DNA of 39,030 nucleotides. Origin: DASXBA01 sp046729895. GTDB lineage: Bacteria > Actinomycetota > Thermoleophilia > Solirubrobacterales > Thermoleophilaceae. The position numbers and the translations under genes were made by a program. This document shows, piece by piece, positions 1 through 8,458 of this stretch; the first letter of the stretch is position 1, and each line of letters begins with the position of its first letter. The notes beneath the pieces are model-generated. The model had not been told where the DNA came from. It was given only the letters and a program-made list of their open reading frames with translations, and searched no databases. Location: positions 1-39,030 of the forward strand of contig JBKPHP010000216.1 of the NCBI GenBank assembly GCA_046729895.1, given 5' to 3'.

Positions 1-2
1 TG

Positions 3-3000
3 CTCGGGCACAACGGCGAGATCAACACGATCGCGCGGCTCCGCCAGGAGGCGGGAATGCTGGGCGTGCCGCTGGCCGACGACTCCTCCGACTCGCAGGA
101 CCTGGGACGCATCGTCGAGGCGCTTATCAACCGGGAGGGCCTTTCGCTGGTCGAGGCGGTCGAGCTCGTGCTGCCGCCGATCGTCAACGAGATCAAGGGC
201 ATTCCCGGCGACCTGCGCGGCTTCTACATGTACCTGCGCCAGGCGTTTGGCCCGTTCGCGCAAGGCCCGGTGGCGCTCCTGTCCCGCCACGGCGACGAGT
301 GCATCTTCTCCACCGACGCCCTCGGTCTGCGGCCGCTCTGGCACGTCGAGACGAGCGAGGCGCACGTGTTCTCCTCCGAGCCCGGCGTGGTAGCGGTCGC
401 CGAGACGGTGTCCGAGCCCAAGCCGCTCGCCCCTGGCGAGAAGCTGCTCGTCACGCTCGATCGCAAGAAGGGTGAGGGCAGGTTGCGCGACCACCAGGAG
501 TTGCAGCAGCTGTGCGCGCGGCGCTGGCACGAGCGGACCGCGGCGGGGGGTGAGCGCTCCGGGGCCACCCCTCGCGGGTACAGCGATGGAACCTTCGCCG
601 GCGCGATCCTCACCGGCGGGCCCACCGCGGGCGCCGAGATCCCCGGCTACACGAGCGCCGGGCCCTCGGAGCCGATCAAGGTCGAGGACCGCGTGCTCGG
701 GGGGTTCGGCTGGCAGCGGGAGGACATGAAGCTCGTGCAGCAGATGGCCGCCACGGGCGCCGAGCCGATCGGCTCCCTGGGCTACGACGGACCGCTCGCG
801 TGCCTGTCGCCGGAGCGTCAGAACCTGGCCGACTACTTCAAGGAGTCGGTCGCGGTGGTCACCAACCCGGCCATCGACCGCGAGCGGGAGGTGGAGCACT
901 TCTCCTGCCGGGCGGTGTTCGGCTCACGCCCGGGGATCCAGGGCATCCCCGAGGAGGCCGGCACGATCGAGACCGCCTTCCCCGTCCTGCTGGGCGGCCA
1001 CGATGCGCTCGCCCCGCTGTCCGACCAGAGCTATCGCGCCGTCGCGCGGGAGCACAAGACCTTCCTGCTCGAGGACCTCTGGGAGGCCTTCCGCGGAAGC
1101 GGCAAGGTGCTCGATCTCTCCTGTCTCGAGGCCGAACGCACGCAGGGCGCGATCGAGCGCCTCAAGCAGGAGGCCACCACCGCGGTCCGCGAGGGTTGCG
1201 AGCTGCTCGTGCTGTCAGACCGCACCGCCTACGAGGGCGACCGCCGCTATCTCGATCCCCATCTGGCCCTGGCCGCGGTCGACCTCGCCCTGCGCGAGCA
1301 CTTCGTGCAGCCCGGCGAGACCAATCTGCGTCGGCGCTGCGGGATCGTGCTTCGCTCGGCGGCGATCCGGAACGTCCACGACGTGATGGTCGCCCTCGGC
1401 CTGGGCGCCGACGGCGTGTGCCCGTACGTGATGGTCGAGGTCGCGCTGATGGACGACTACGAGGACGACATCTCCAACCTCTGCTCGGCGCTGCGGAAGG
1501 GGATCGAGAAGGTCATCTCCACGATCGGCATCCACGAGGTGCGCGGCTATGCGCGGCTGTTCGCCTGCATCGGGGTGAAACCCGAGCTCACGGCGATCTT
1601 CGACACCCCGTCCTACTTCGGCTCGGAGAACGGCGGCGCCGGCTTCGCCGAGCTGGACGCCGATGGCGACGAGCGCCAGCGAATCCTGGCCGGGGACGAG
1701 GACTCGAAGCCCGCCAAGACGTTCCGCTTCTATCCCAAGGTCTACAAGGCCGCCGTGGCGGCGGCCAACGGCAGCGGCGCCTACGAGGCGTACTCGGAGA
1801 AGGTCCGCCAGCTCGAGCTCGAGCACCCTATCTCCCTCCGGCACGTCCTCGACCTGAAGTCCGACCGCGAGCCGGTCGCCCAGGCCACCGCCGAGGTGGG
1901 TCTGCACTCCTACCCGATCGTGATCTCATCGATGAGCTTCGGCTCACAGGGCGAGGTGGCCTACCGGGCCTACGCGGAGGCGGCCAAGCGGGCGAACATC
2001 ATCGCCATGAACGGCGAGGGCGGCGAGATCCAGGACCTGTACGGCAAGTACCCGATGTGGCGGGGCCAGCAGGTCGCCTCGGGCCGCTTCGGGGTGACGA
2101 GCGAGATGATCAATTCCTCCTACCTGGTCGAGATCAAGATCGGCCAGGGGGCCAAGCCTGGGGAGGGCGGCCACCTGCCGGCCAAGAAGGTCACGGACAA
2201 GGTGGCTGAGGCGCGTAACGCCACCACCGGCACCGACCTGATCTCGCCCTCGAACAACCACGACCTCTACTCCATCGAGGACCTCGCCGAGCTGATCGAC
2301 GAGCTCAAGACGGCCAATCCCGACGTTCGCGTGTCGGTGAAGGTTCCGGTCGTGCCCAACATCGGCACGATCGGCGTCGGCATCGCCAAGGCGGGCGCGG
2401 ACATGATCACCCTTTCCGGCTTCGAGGGCGGCACCGGCGCGGCGCGCTCGCATGCGCTGCGGCACGTCGGGCTCCCCTCGGACATCGGCACCCGGGCGGT
2501 GCACGTGGCGCTGATGGAGGCCGGCATCCGCAACCGGGTGGAGATCTGGGCGGACGGGGGCTACCGCCACGCGCACGACATCGTCAAGCTCCACTGCCTC
2601 GGTGCGAATCGGGTGGGCTTCGGCACGCTTGCCATGGTGTCCCTCGGGTGCACGATCTGCCGCGGCTGCCAGCTCGACACCTGCCACGTGGGCATCGCGA
2701 CCCAGATCGAGACGAAGGACGAGGCAGACCTCAAGGGCCTCAAGAAGTTCACGCCGCAGGAGTACGAGGTCGCAGCCGAGAACTGCGCGCGCTTCTTCGA
2801 GGCCATGGGCGAGGAGGTCCGCGAGCTCACGGCGCAGCTCGGCTTCGAGCGCGCCCAGGACCTCGTGGGCCGCTCGGACCTGCTCGTGCAGGCGCGCCAC
2901 CTCCACGGCGTGGACGTGGAGGAGCTGATCAAGCCGATCGACGAGATGCTCGACCTGGAGCCGCTCGACCTGCCGGGACCGGAGGACGAGCGCGAGGCGG

Positions 3001-3932
3001 CCGGCCTGATCGTGGCCCGCCCCATCCGAATGAAGGTCAAGGAGGCCTCCGCCAAGCTGGCCGCGCTGGCAGGCGACATCTCGACGGGCAACGCCATCGA
3101 GCGGGAGTGGGAGGAGGCCACGGACGCCCACGACCGCGTGCTCGGCACCGAGCTAGCGGGCGAGATCGCCCGCATGCGCATCTTCAAGGGGGGTCCGGAG
3201 GCCACCGAGGACACGCTCGCCAGGCTTCACTTCAACGGTGGCTCGGTGGGCGGCCAGGGCCTCGGCGCCTTCAACGTCTACGGCCTCGACATCACCGTGG
3301 AGGGCGGCGCCCAGGACGGGGTCGCCAAGACGATGCTCGGCGGCAAGGTGGCGATCATGAAGGGCAAGAACCGCTTCGGTCGTCGCGTGAACGGCTCGGT
3401 CGGCAAGTCCTTCGCGTACGGAGCTCAACGGGGGCGGCTGTTCGTGCAGGGAGATGCCGACTCACGCTTCTGCATTCGCCTGTCGGGCGCAGACGTGGTG
3501 ATCGGCGGCGAGCCCCAGCAGCCGCTCGACGACTCCCTGGGGTGCGTAGCCGACCGGGCCAACATCAAGGGCTTCGCCTTCGAGTACATGACCAACGGCC
3601 GCGCGGTCGTGCTCGGTGATCCCGGACCCTGGTTCTGCGCCGGTCAAACGGGCGGCCGTGTTTACCTGCGGATCAACCCCGAATGGAACCTGACCCGCGA
3701 GGCGCTCCAGCTACGCAAGGGCAAGGGCGCCAAGATAAGCCTCGAGGACCTCGACGCGGAGGGTGTGCTCGACGTGCAGGAGCTCCTCGGCCATTACGCG
3801 GACGAGCTACGCGCTACGGGACAGGAGGAGGAGGCAGCGCGGATCGGCGAGCTGGCGGCGGATCCGCAGGCGAACTTCGTGATGTCGGTGCCCATGAGCC
3901 AGCAGACGGACCCCTCGATCTCCACCGAGTAG
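3..3932 (+). CDS. gltB: Glutamate synthase large subunit, 5'-truncated by the window edge
   Basis: This is the large (alpha) subunit of NADPH-type glutamate synthase, which makes two glutamates from 2-oxoglutarate and glutamine. The frame is open from base 3, and the first visible residues read LGHNGEINTI, the conserved end of the glutamine amidotransferase lobe. An ATG at 57 is internal. About 180-220 N-terminal residues, including the catalytic Cys, lie outside the window. After the amidotransferase remainder comes the central domain, then the FMN/2-oxoglutarate barrel (ISSMSFGSQGE, GQGAKPGEGGHLP, GFEGGTGAA). The 3Fe-4S cysteine cluster follows at about 2648-2690 (CTICRGCQLDTC), then the C-terminal GXGXG beta-helix (NGGSVGGQGLGAFNVYG). 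The central domain carries a Gly/Ser-rich insertion near 535-665. No small subunit (gltD) follows, so it must be upstream or elsewhere. Confidence 0.95.
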   Translation, partial: LGHNGEINTIARLRQEAGMLGVPLADDSSDSQDLGRIVEALINREGLSLVEAVELVLPPIVNEIKGIPGDLRGFYMYLRQAFGPFAQGPVALLSRHGDECIFSTDALGLRPLWHVETSEAHVFSSEPGVVAVAETVSEPKPLAPGEKLLVTLDRKKGEGRLRDHQELQQLCARRWHERTAAGGERSGATPRGYSDGTFAGAILTGGPTAGAEIPGYTSAGPSEPIKVEDRVLGGFGWQREDMKLVQQMAATGAEPIGSLGYDGPLACLSPERQNLADYFKESVAVVTNPAIDREREVEHFSCRAVFGSRPGIQGIPEEAGTIETAFPVLLGGHDALAPLSDQSYRAVAREHKTFLLEDLWEAFRGSGKVLDLSCLEAERTQGAIERLKQEATTAVREGCELLVLSDRTAYEGDRRYLDPHLALAAVDLALREHFVQPGETNLRRRCGIVLRSAAIRNVHDVMVALGLGADGVCPYVMVEVALMDDYEDDISNLCSALRKGIEKVISTIGIHEVRGYARLFACIGVKPELTAIFDTPSYFGSENGGAGFAELDADGDERQRILAGDEDSKPAKTFRFYPKVYKAAVAAANGSGAYEAYSEKVRQLELEHPISLRHVLDLKSDREPVAQATAEVGLHSYPIVISSMSFGSQGEVAYRAYAEAAKRANIIAMNGEGGEIQDLYGKYPMWRGQQVASGRFGVTSEMINSSYLVEIKIGQGAKPGEGGHLPAKKVTDKVAEARNATTGTDLISPSNNHDLYSIEDLAELIDELKTANPDVRVSVKVPVVPNIGTIGVGIAKAGADMITLSGFEGGTGAARSHALRHVGLPSDIGTRAVHVALMEAGIRNRVEIWADGGYRHAHDIVKLHCLGANRVGFGTLAMVSLGCTICRGCQLDTCHVGIATQIETKDEADLKGLKKFTPQEYEVAAENCARFFEAMGEEVRELTAQLGFERAQDLVGRSDLLVQARHLHGVDVEELIKPIDEMLDLEPLDLPGPEDEREAAGLIVARPIRMKVKEASAKLAALAGDISTGNAIEREWEEATDAHDRVLGTELAGEIARMRIFKGGPEATEDTLARLHFNGGSVGGQGLGAFNVYGLDITVEGGAQDGVAKTMLGGKVAIMKGKNRFGRRVNGSVGKSFAYGAQRGRLFVQGDADSRFCIRLSGADVVIGGEPQQPLDDSLGCVADRANIKGFAFEYMTNGRAVVLGDPGPWFCAGQTGGRVYLRINPEWNLTREALQLRKGKGAKISLEDLDAEGVLDVQELLGHYADELRATGQEEEAARIGELAADPQANFVMSVPMSQQTDPSISTE
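538..577. repeat. Imperfect palindrome inside a gltB insertion
   Basis: Left arm 538-552 (CCGCG, four extra bases, GGGGTG) pairs with right arm 566-577 (CACCCC, one base, CGCGG). This gives a 5+6 bp stem with an asymmetric internal loop and a 13-nt loop. It lies in a Gly/Ser-rich stretch of GltB that does not match the usual family pattern. It may be a small palindromic insertion tolerated in frame, or just GC-rich coincidence. Confidence 0.35.
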
Positions 3933-3963
3933 TCGCCGACCCGCGGCCGGGGAGGTCCGCTGC

Positions 3964-4365
3964 GTGCACCGATATGCCGTCCTCTACGACCGCGACTGCG
4001 GCTTCTGCCGCTGGTCGCTCGGGCTGCTCCTCCGCTGGGACCGCCGGAGGGTCCTGCGTCCGATCGCCCTGCAGGATCTCGACGCCGATCGCCTTCTCGC
4101 GGGCGTGCCGGAGGAGGACCGGATGACGTCATGGCACCTGGTCGCTCCGGGTGGCCAGATGCGCTCGGCGGGGGCGGCGGCCGGGCCCCTCTTCCGGCTG
4201 CTACCGGGAGGACGCCCGCTGGCCGCGCTCTTCGAGCGGTTCCCGCGCGCAACCAACCGCGGCTACCGCTGGGTGGCGGAACACCGGAGCCTCTTCGGGA
4301 GGCTTGTCAGGGAGCGATCGACGGGGCGCGCGGATGCACTGATCGTGGAGCGCGCCGAACCCTGA
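3964..4365 (+). CDS. DCC-family thiol-disulfide oxidoreductase-like protein (DUF393)
   Basis: A 133-residue protein of the DUF393/DCC family. It has the family signature near the N-terminus: an Asp followed by a CxxC-type pair (YDRDCGFC, residues 8-15). These thioredoxin-like proteins are thought to act in disulfide exchange, but few have been tested. The length is normal for the family. The start is GTG at 3964, supported by a GGGGAGG ribosome binding site at about 3949-3955. It follows gltB by 31 bp on the same strand, so it may be co-transcribed. A strong hairpin terminator lies downstream at 4470-4496. No membrane segment is evident. Confidence 0.85.
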   Translation: MHRYAVLYDRDCGFCRWSLGLLLRWDRRRVLRPIALQDLDADRLLAGVPEEDRMTSWHLVAPGGQMRSAGAAAGPLFRLLPGGRPLAALFERFPRATNRGYRWVAEHRSLFGRLVRERSTGRADALIVERAEP

Positions 4366-4389
4366 GGGCTCCAGGCGGCATGGCGCGCC

Positions 4390-4424
4390 CTTTTCGCCCA
4401 GCACCCGGAGCGGGCGGGCGAAAG
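4390..4424. terminator. Weak stem-loop downstream of the DCC gene
   Basis: CTTTTCGCCC at 4390-4399 pairs with GGGCGAAAG at 4416-4424, leaving a one-base bulge. It is 25 bp after the DCC stop codon and upstream of the stronger 4470-4496 hairpin. It could help end transcription on either strand. Confidence 0.4.
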
Positions 4425-4469
4425 CAAACGGCCCACCCGGCGAGCGGCGCCTCCGCGGTGGACCCACGA

Positions 4470-4496
4470 CGAAGGGCCCGCGAGGCGGGCCCTTCG
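4470..4496. terminator. Strong hairpin between convergent genes
   Basis: A perfect 12-bp stem (CGAAGGGCCCGC paired with GCGGGCCCTTCG) closes a 3-nt GAG loop. It sits between the ends of the convergent DCC (plus) and FHA (minus) genes, so it can serve both strands. No long T-run follows, which is common in high-GC actinobacteria. Confidence 0.75.
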
Positions 4497-4520
4497 GGTC
4501 ACTCCGTTCCCTCAGCCGGC

Positions 4521-5078
4521 TCAGCGGAACGCGGTCTCGACCACCGCCGGTTCGCGCTCGCCGGTCAGCGAGACGAAGTAGAGCCGGTAGCGGCCGAGCG
4601 CGATCTCATCGCCGTCCTTCAACTCGGCGTGGTCGACCCGCTGTCCGTTCCGGAAGACACCGTTCAGGCTGCGGTCGTCCAGGATGCGCGCCCCGGCCTG
4701 GTCGCGGTAGAGCAGCGCATGGCGACGCGAGACTGTGGGGTCGTCGAAGCGGACGTGCGCGGAAAGGCTGCGCCCGATGCGCGTCCAGCCGTCCTGCAGC
4801 GGGAGGACGCGGACGCGCTCATCGTCCTCGAAGGCGAGGTAGTCGCCCTCCGCCACGAGCGCGCCGCGGGCTCCGTCGAGCCAGTCCGGCGGGCCTTCTA
4901 CGGACGGCTCGGGAGCGGTCTGCTCGCGCGTGAAGAGCGACGCGCGCTTGAACGTGGTGCCCCCGCATTCGGGGCAGGTCGGGACCTCGTCGAGCTCGTG
5001 GAGCGCGATCGCAAAGCCGCATGCGTCGCAGCTGAACGAGCCGGCCCCTGCCAGGGTCCCGGCGCTGAAGGCTTCCAT
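4521..5078 (-). CDS. Zinc-ribbon plus FHA-domain protein
   Basis: A 185-residue soluble protein in two parts. Residues ~15-45 form a zinc ribbon (CDAC then CPEC, about 18 residues apart). Residues ~95-170 form a forkhead-associated domain with the usual signature: IGRS at the start of the binding loop, SRRHALL for phosphothreonine contact, and NGVFRNGQRV near the end. FHA domains bind phosphothreonine peptides, so it probably reads a Ser/Thr kinase signal; no kinase is in the window. The ATG at 5078 has a good ribosome binding site (GAGGAGAG, about 7 nt upstream). It is divergent from the zinc-ribbon mini-gene at 5261, and the spacer holds an inverted repeat. Confidence 0.88.
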   Translation of the reverse strand: MEAFSAGTLAGAGSFSCDACGFAIALHELDEVPTCPECGGTTFKRASLFTREQTAPEPSVEGPPDWLDGARGALVAEGDYLAFEDDERVRVLPLQDGWTRIGRSLSAHVRFDDPTVSRRHALLYRDQAGARILDDRSLNGVFRNGQRVDHAELKDGDEIALGRYRLYFVSLTGEREPAVVETAFR

Positions 5079-5138
5079 CGGTATCTCTCCTCAAGCCTGG
5101 GGGTTGTGCGCATGGTAACGACGCGTCGACAAACATGC

Positions 5139-5172
5139 CGTGAAAAGTCCGCTAATTGCACGGACTTTCACG
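5139..5172. promoter_or_regulatory. Inverted repeat in a divergent spacer (possible operator)
   Basis: CGTGAAAAGTCCG at 5139-5151 is the complement of CGGACTTTCACG at 5161-5172 except for one extra A. The arms flank an AT-rich 9-nt centre (CTAATTGCA). It lies in the 182-bp divergent spacer between the FHA gene (start 5078) and the zinc-ribbon gene (start 5261), a position suited to a repressor or activator site or a 5'-leader hairpin. Confidence 0.5.
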
Positions 5173-5260
5173 CGAATGGCGCACTTGTGGCGGCCTTCTG
5201 GGCCGTTTCGTCCTCCTTGGCGGGAGAGGATTGTCCGGCGCTGTCCCGAAACTGGAGCCC

Positions 5261-5503
5261 ATGCCCGACCTCGGCTCGATGCTCCTCAGGCGCAGCATCG
5301 GCTCGCTCGGGGCCGGCGGCTCGAGCTGCTCCGCCTGCAAGCGGACCCCGCTTGCCGGTGAGCGCTTGCATGAGCTCGACTCAGGCCGCCTGCTCTGCGA
5401 CCTCTGCTTCGGCGCGCTCCCGGAAGAGCGGCGCGTGGCAGTGCGCTCGCAGCGCGTGGGGGCGAACGAGCGGCCGCTGGCCGTAGCGCCCAAGGTTGCC
5501 TGA
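5261..5503 (+). CDS. Small zinc-ribbon protein of unknown function
   Basis: An 80-residue protein with a CSAC pair and a CDLC pair 26 residues apart, so a single treble-clef or zinc-ribbon site is likely. I chose the ATG at 5261 because GGAG lies 3 nt upstream; the same frame stays open to 5156, but that extension crosses the inverted repeat region. The residues between the Cys pairs (GERLHELDSGRLLCDLC) resemble generic actinobacterial zinc-binding mini-proteins. It begins a plus-strand series with the SRPBCC protein and a lipoprotein, but the next gene appears to have its own promoter. I cannot assign a function. Confidence 0.6.
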   Translation: MPDLGSMLLRRSIGSLGAGGSSCSACKRTPLAGERLHELDSGRLLCDLCFGALPEERRVAVRSQRVGANERPLAVAPKVA

Positions 5504-5513
5504 GCTCCCGGCA

Positions 5514-5519
5514 TAGAAT
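5514..5519 (+). promoter_or_regulatory. -10 box of an apparently leaderless gene (TAGAAT)
   Basis: TAGAAT ends 9 nt before the ATG at 5529 and there is no Shine-Dalgarno sequence between them. This is the spacing expected if transcription starts at or next to the start codon. Confidence 0.55.
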
Positions 5520-5528
5520 TTCGGCGCC

Positions 5529-6107
5529 ATGCGCCAGGTCACGGTCGCCGTGCACATCTCCGCGCCGCGGGAGGACGTGTTCGACTTCGTCGCGGACCTG
5601 GCGGGCCGGCCGGCCTGGACCGACCACTATCTGAAGGACTACCGCCTGGCACGGCTCAACTCCGTCGGGCTCGGCGCCGCCGCGCGCTTCCTCCTGCGGG
5701 CTCCGCTTGCCAAGGAGTACGTCGAGCTTGCGATCGTCGAGTACGACAGGCCGCGGCGAATCGTCGAGGAGGCCCGCGTGGGTCGCCGCGGCCGCAATCG
5801 CTCTCTCGCCGTGTACGAGTTCGAGCAGGAGGCCGGTGGGCTGACCCACGTCGAGTTGACGACCTACAGCGAGCCCGCCACGGTGATCGATCGTTTCAGG
5901 GAGGCGGGTGCGGCTGGATGGATCAGGCGCAGGACGAAGATGGCCCTCGAGAGGCTCCGACTCGTGTTCGAGGAGCCGCCCGAGCGCCCGCTCGCTCGCG
6001 CCAGCGTGGGGGGCTACGAGCCTCTCAAGGCGCCCCGCTTCGGAGCGCCCACGGGTATGGACCCGGCCCGCCCGCGCCGGCCCGGCCACGAAGGCCGCGC
6101 CCAATAG
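5529..6107 (+). CDS. SRPBCC-family (polyketide cyclase-like) protein
   Basis: A 192-residue protein with the START/Bet v1-like opening typical of SRPBCC proteins: a first strand (VTVAVHISAPREDVFDFVADL, in part) followed by a helix, then W-TDHYLKDYR. The fold forms a pocket for a hydrophobic ligand; the ligand cannot be told from sequence. The last ~35 residues are Pro/Arg/Gly-rich and probably disordered. The ATG at 5529 is preceded only by TAGAAT 9 nt away, so it may be translated from a leaderless mRNA. The stop codon is 1 nt before the ATG of the lipoprotein gene, so the two are probably co-transcribed. Confidence 0.8.
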   Translation: MRQVTVAVHISAPREDVFDFVADLAGRPAWTDHYLKDYRLARLNSVGLGAAARFLLRAPLAKEYVELAIVEYDRPRRIVEEARVGRRGRNRSLAVYEFEQEAGGLTHVELTTYSEPATVIDRFREAGAAGWIRRRTKMALERLRLVFEEPPERPLARASVGGYEPLKAPRFGAPTGMDPARPRRPGHEGRAQ

Positions 6108-6108
6108 G

Positions 6109-6684
6109 ATGCGCCGCCGGATGCCCCTGCCAGGGAAGACGATCGCGCTGGCGTGCGGGCTGGTGCTCGCCGCGGGGCTGGCGGGATGCGGAAGCAAGGG
6201 CCAGGGCACCGAGGAGCCTGCGCGCGAAGGCCTCTCGCTCGACCTCGCCGGCATCGACTACAACGTCTTCATCACACGGGAGCTCAACCCCGCGATCCCG
6301 CCGGACAGCGCCTACTACAAGGGTCCACCCGCGAGGAAGGGGGAGACGCTCTACGGCGTCTTCCTGCAGGCATGCAACAACGGCAACCAGCCCCTCCCCA
6401 CGGCGAGCCAGTTCACGGTCGTGGACAACCAGGGCAACGAGTTCCACCCGAGCCCGCTCCCGGCCGACGACGACTTCGCCTACAAGCCCACCCGCCTCGC
6501 TCCGGACGAGTGCCAGCCGGAGGCCGGCAGCGTGGCCCAGCTCGGGCCCACCGCCGGATCGATGCTCCTCTTCAAGCTGCCGCTCTCGAACACCGAGAAC
6601 CGGCCGCTCGAGCTCGAGATCATGGCCCCCGCCTCGGTGGCGAGGCCGGACCACGAGAAACTGACCGTTACGCTCGATATCTAG
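6109..6684 (+). CDS. Secreted lipoprotein of unknown function
   Basis: A 191-residue protein with a lipoprotein signal: basic start (MRRRMPLPGK), hydrophobic core, and lipobox LAGC near residue 25, so it should be lipidated and held on the outer face of the membrane. The mature part has an Ig-like beta pattern similar to DUF4352-type domains (YNVFITRELNP, GVFLQACNNGNQPLP, FTVVDNQGNEFHP), and two Cys that could pair. The ATG at 6109 follows the SRPBCC stop by 1 nt; an in-frame ATG at 6121 is an alternative. It ends 52 bp from the convergent penicillin-binding protein gene. Confidence 0.75.
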   Translation: MRRRMPLPGKTIALACGLVLAAGLAGCGSKGQGTEEPAREGLSLDLAGIDYNVFITRELNPAIPPDSAYYKGPPARKGETLYGVFLQACNNGNQPLPTASQFTVVDNQGNEFHPSPLPADDDFAYKPTRLAPDECQPEAGSVAQLGPTAGSMLLFKLPLSNTENRPLELEIMAPASVARPDHEKLTVTLDI

Positions 6685-6736
6685 ACCCGCGCGGCCGTCG
6701 CGACGGGCTGCGCCGACGGGGCGAGGCCGCCGCCGG

Positions 6737-8413
6737 CTATAGCGCGGCGTCCAGGACCACCCGAGCGGCCGGCGCGGCGGTCTGGCCTCCCGCCCCGGCT
6801 CGCACGAGCATCACCCCGACCGCGATTCGCGGCCGCCCGACCGGCGCGTACGCCGCGAACCAGGCGTCGGTGTTGCCTCGCTCGTGTGCGTCGGCGTTCG
6901 GCCCGCGCGTGTCACCGAGCTCGGCGGTCCCGGTCTTGCCGGCCACCTTGACGCCGGGCAGGGCGGCGGAGGTGCCGGTGCCGAAGGCCACAACGTCGAC
7001 CATGAGACGTTCGACGGTGCGTGCCACGCGCGGACTGGTAACGCGTACGGGAGCGGGCCTCCGCCGGCCGACGCGGAGTGTGGGGATGCTGCGAACCCCG
7101 CCGGCGGACACGGTCTGCGCAATCGATGCGAGCTCCAACGGGGTGGCCAGCACCTTGCCCTGGCCGATCGCGGTCGAGCCCACCTCCAGCGGCGTGCGGA
7201 TGTCCCTCGCGGGGGGCAGCGTGCTGGGCCGCTCGCCGGGGACGCTCGGCGGCGCGTTGAAGCCGTAGCGCTCCGCCGCGGAGACCAACCGCTTCGCGCC
7301 GACCTTCACGCCGAGGGGTGCGAACACGGAGTTGCACGAGTGCGCGAAGCTCACTTCGAACGTCCCGCCACACGACTCGCCGTTTGCGTTCTCGAGCGCC
7401 ACGCCGTCGATCAGGGCGCGCGTCTGCACCGGGAACCGGTCGTCGAGCTTGACCTTCCCGGCCTCGAGCGCCGCGGTCGTCGTCACGATCTTGAACGTCG
7501 AGCCTGGCGGTTGCAGGGCCGAGAACGCCACACCGGCCAGCGCCCGAATCTCGCCGGTACGGGCGTCCAGAGCGGCGATTCCCCCGAAACGGCCCGCCAG
7601 GGCCCTGACGGCCGCCCCCTGCAGCCGGGTGTCGATCGTGCTGCGGACGTCCCGTCCGCGTACAGGCCGTGAGCGGGCCAGCACTCGGGTACCCGCCAGG
7701 AGCTCGCCTCCCGGCCGACCGGCGAGTTGGCGCTCGAACGCACGTTCCAGGCCCGTCTGGCCCACCGGCCAATCGCGTGGGAAGCCGAGTGCGTAGACGA
7801 CCTCGCGCGCCGCCGCATTGTCGGCCTTGCCCACCTGACCCGCTATCGAAGCGGAAAGCGGACCGAGAGGCGAGCTCCGCGAGCGTGCGGGACCCCTGGC
7901 GAGGGTCTTGCCGTTGCGGGACAGGATCCGCCCGCGGGCCGGCTCCCTCGTACGCCGCCTGAGGGCGTCGCCTGGCTCAAGCCCTGGGAAGACGAGGTCG
8001 GGCGCCCAGGCAACCGCGTGTCCCTCGACTGGGACCGACACCTCTCCTCGCACCGTGCCGAACACGCGCGTGCGGACCTCCACGGGCAGACGCACTGCTC
8101 CCCGCCGCTCACCCTGCGGGTCACCGATGTCGACCGAGCCGGCGGTGGCCGTGTCCGCCGCCACGACGTACGCCCGCTTCAGCTTCCTTTCGTCCCAGCG
8201 GGACCGGGCCTCCGCCGTGAGGAGCTCGTGCATGCGGCGGTAGTCGCCCTGCTCCCAGGCGCGCCCGAAGGCACGGGCCGTCCGCTCGGCGCCCGAGTCG
8301 ATGCCCGAGCCGACCACGACGCCCGCGAGGAGCGCAAGGACCGCCAGCCCGCCGAGGACGGGAAGCGCGCGGCGGGTCAGGCGCCGGCGGCGCTGGGTTG
8401 TCAGCTGATTCAC
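6737..8413 (-). CDS. Penicillin-binding protein (transpeptidase) with MecA_N-like domain
   Basis: A 558-residue membrane-anchored peptidoglycan transpeptidase. Residues 16-36 form the membrane anchor. Residues ~40-145 look like the NTF2-like MecA_N domain (AFGRAWEQGDYRRMHELLT). A dimerisation region follows, then the transpeptidase domain with all three motifs: S305-TFK, S359-CN and K493-TG. It should cross-link peptidoglycan outside the cell. The start is GTG at 8413; the frame is open much further upstream, but that part runs antisense through the protease gene. TACCAT lies 16 nt upstream on the minus strand. It is divergent from the MarP-like gene across 45 bp, and both products act in the envelope. 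Confidence 0.9.
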   Translation of the reverse strand: MNQLTTQRRRRLTRRALPVLGGLAVLALLAGVVVGSGIDSGAERTARAFGRAWEQGDYRRMHELLTAEARSRWDERKLKRAYVVAADTATAGSVDIGDPQGERRGAVRLPVEVRTRVFGTVRGEVSVPVEGHAVAWAPDLVFPGLEPGDALRRRTREPARGRILSRNGKTLARGPARSRSSPLGPLSASIAGQVGKADNAAAREVVYALGFPRDWPVGQTGLERAFERQLAGRPGGELLAGTRVLARSRPVRGRDVRSTIDTRLQGAAVRALAGRFGGIAALDARTGEIRALAGVAFSALQPPGSTFKIVTTTAALEAGKVKLDDRFPVQTRALIDGVALENANGESCGGTFEVSFAHSCNSVFAPLGVKVGAKRLVSAAERYGFNAPPSVPGERPSTLPPARDIRTPLEVGSTAIGQGKVLATPLELASIAQTVSAGGVRSIPTLRVGRRRPAPVRVTSPRVARTVERLMVDVVAFGTGTSAALPGVKVAGKTGTAELGDTRGPNADAHERGNTDAWFAAYAPVGRPRIAVGVMLVRAGAGGQTAAPAARVVLDAAL

Positions 8414-8445
8414 GCGAGGCCCGAAAGCGATGGTAATGGCGGATG

Positions 8446-8451
8446 TAGCTT
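8446..8451 (+). promoter_or_regulatory. -10 box before the MarP-like gene (TAGCTT)
   Basis: TAGCTT ends 7 nt before the GTG at 8459 with no Shine-Dalgarno sequence, consistent with a leaderless start. The 45-bp spacer must also hold the promoter of the divergent PBP gene. Confidence 0.5.
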
Positions 8452-8458
8452 TCGTCGC

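Noticed and set aside
1944..3131. 395-residue open frame on the minus strand inside gltB
   Set aside because: A shadow of the conserved gltB barrel; the sense strand has all catalytic motifs.
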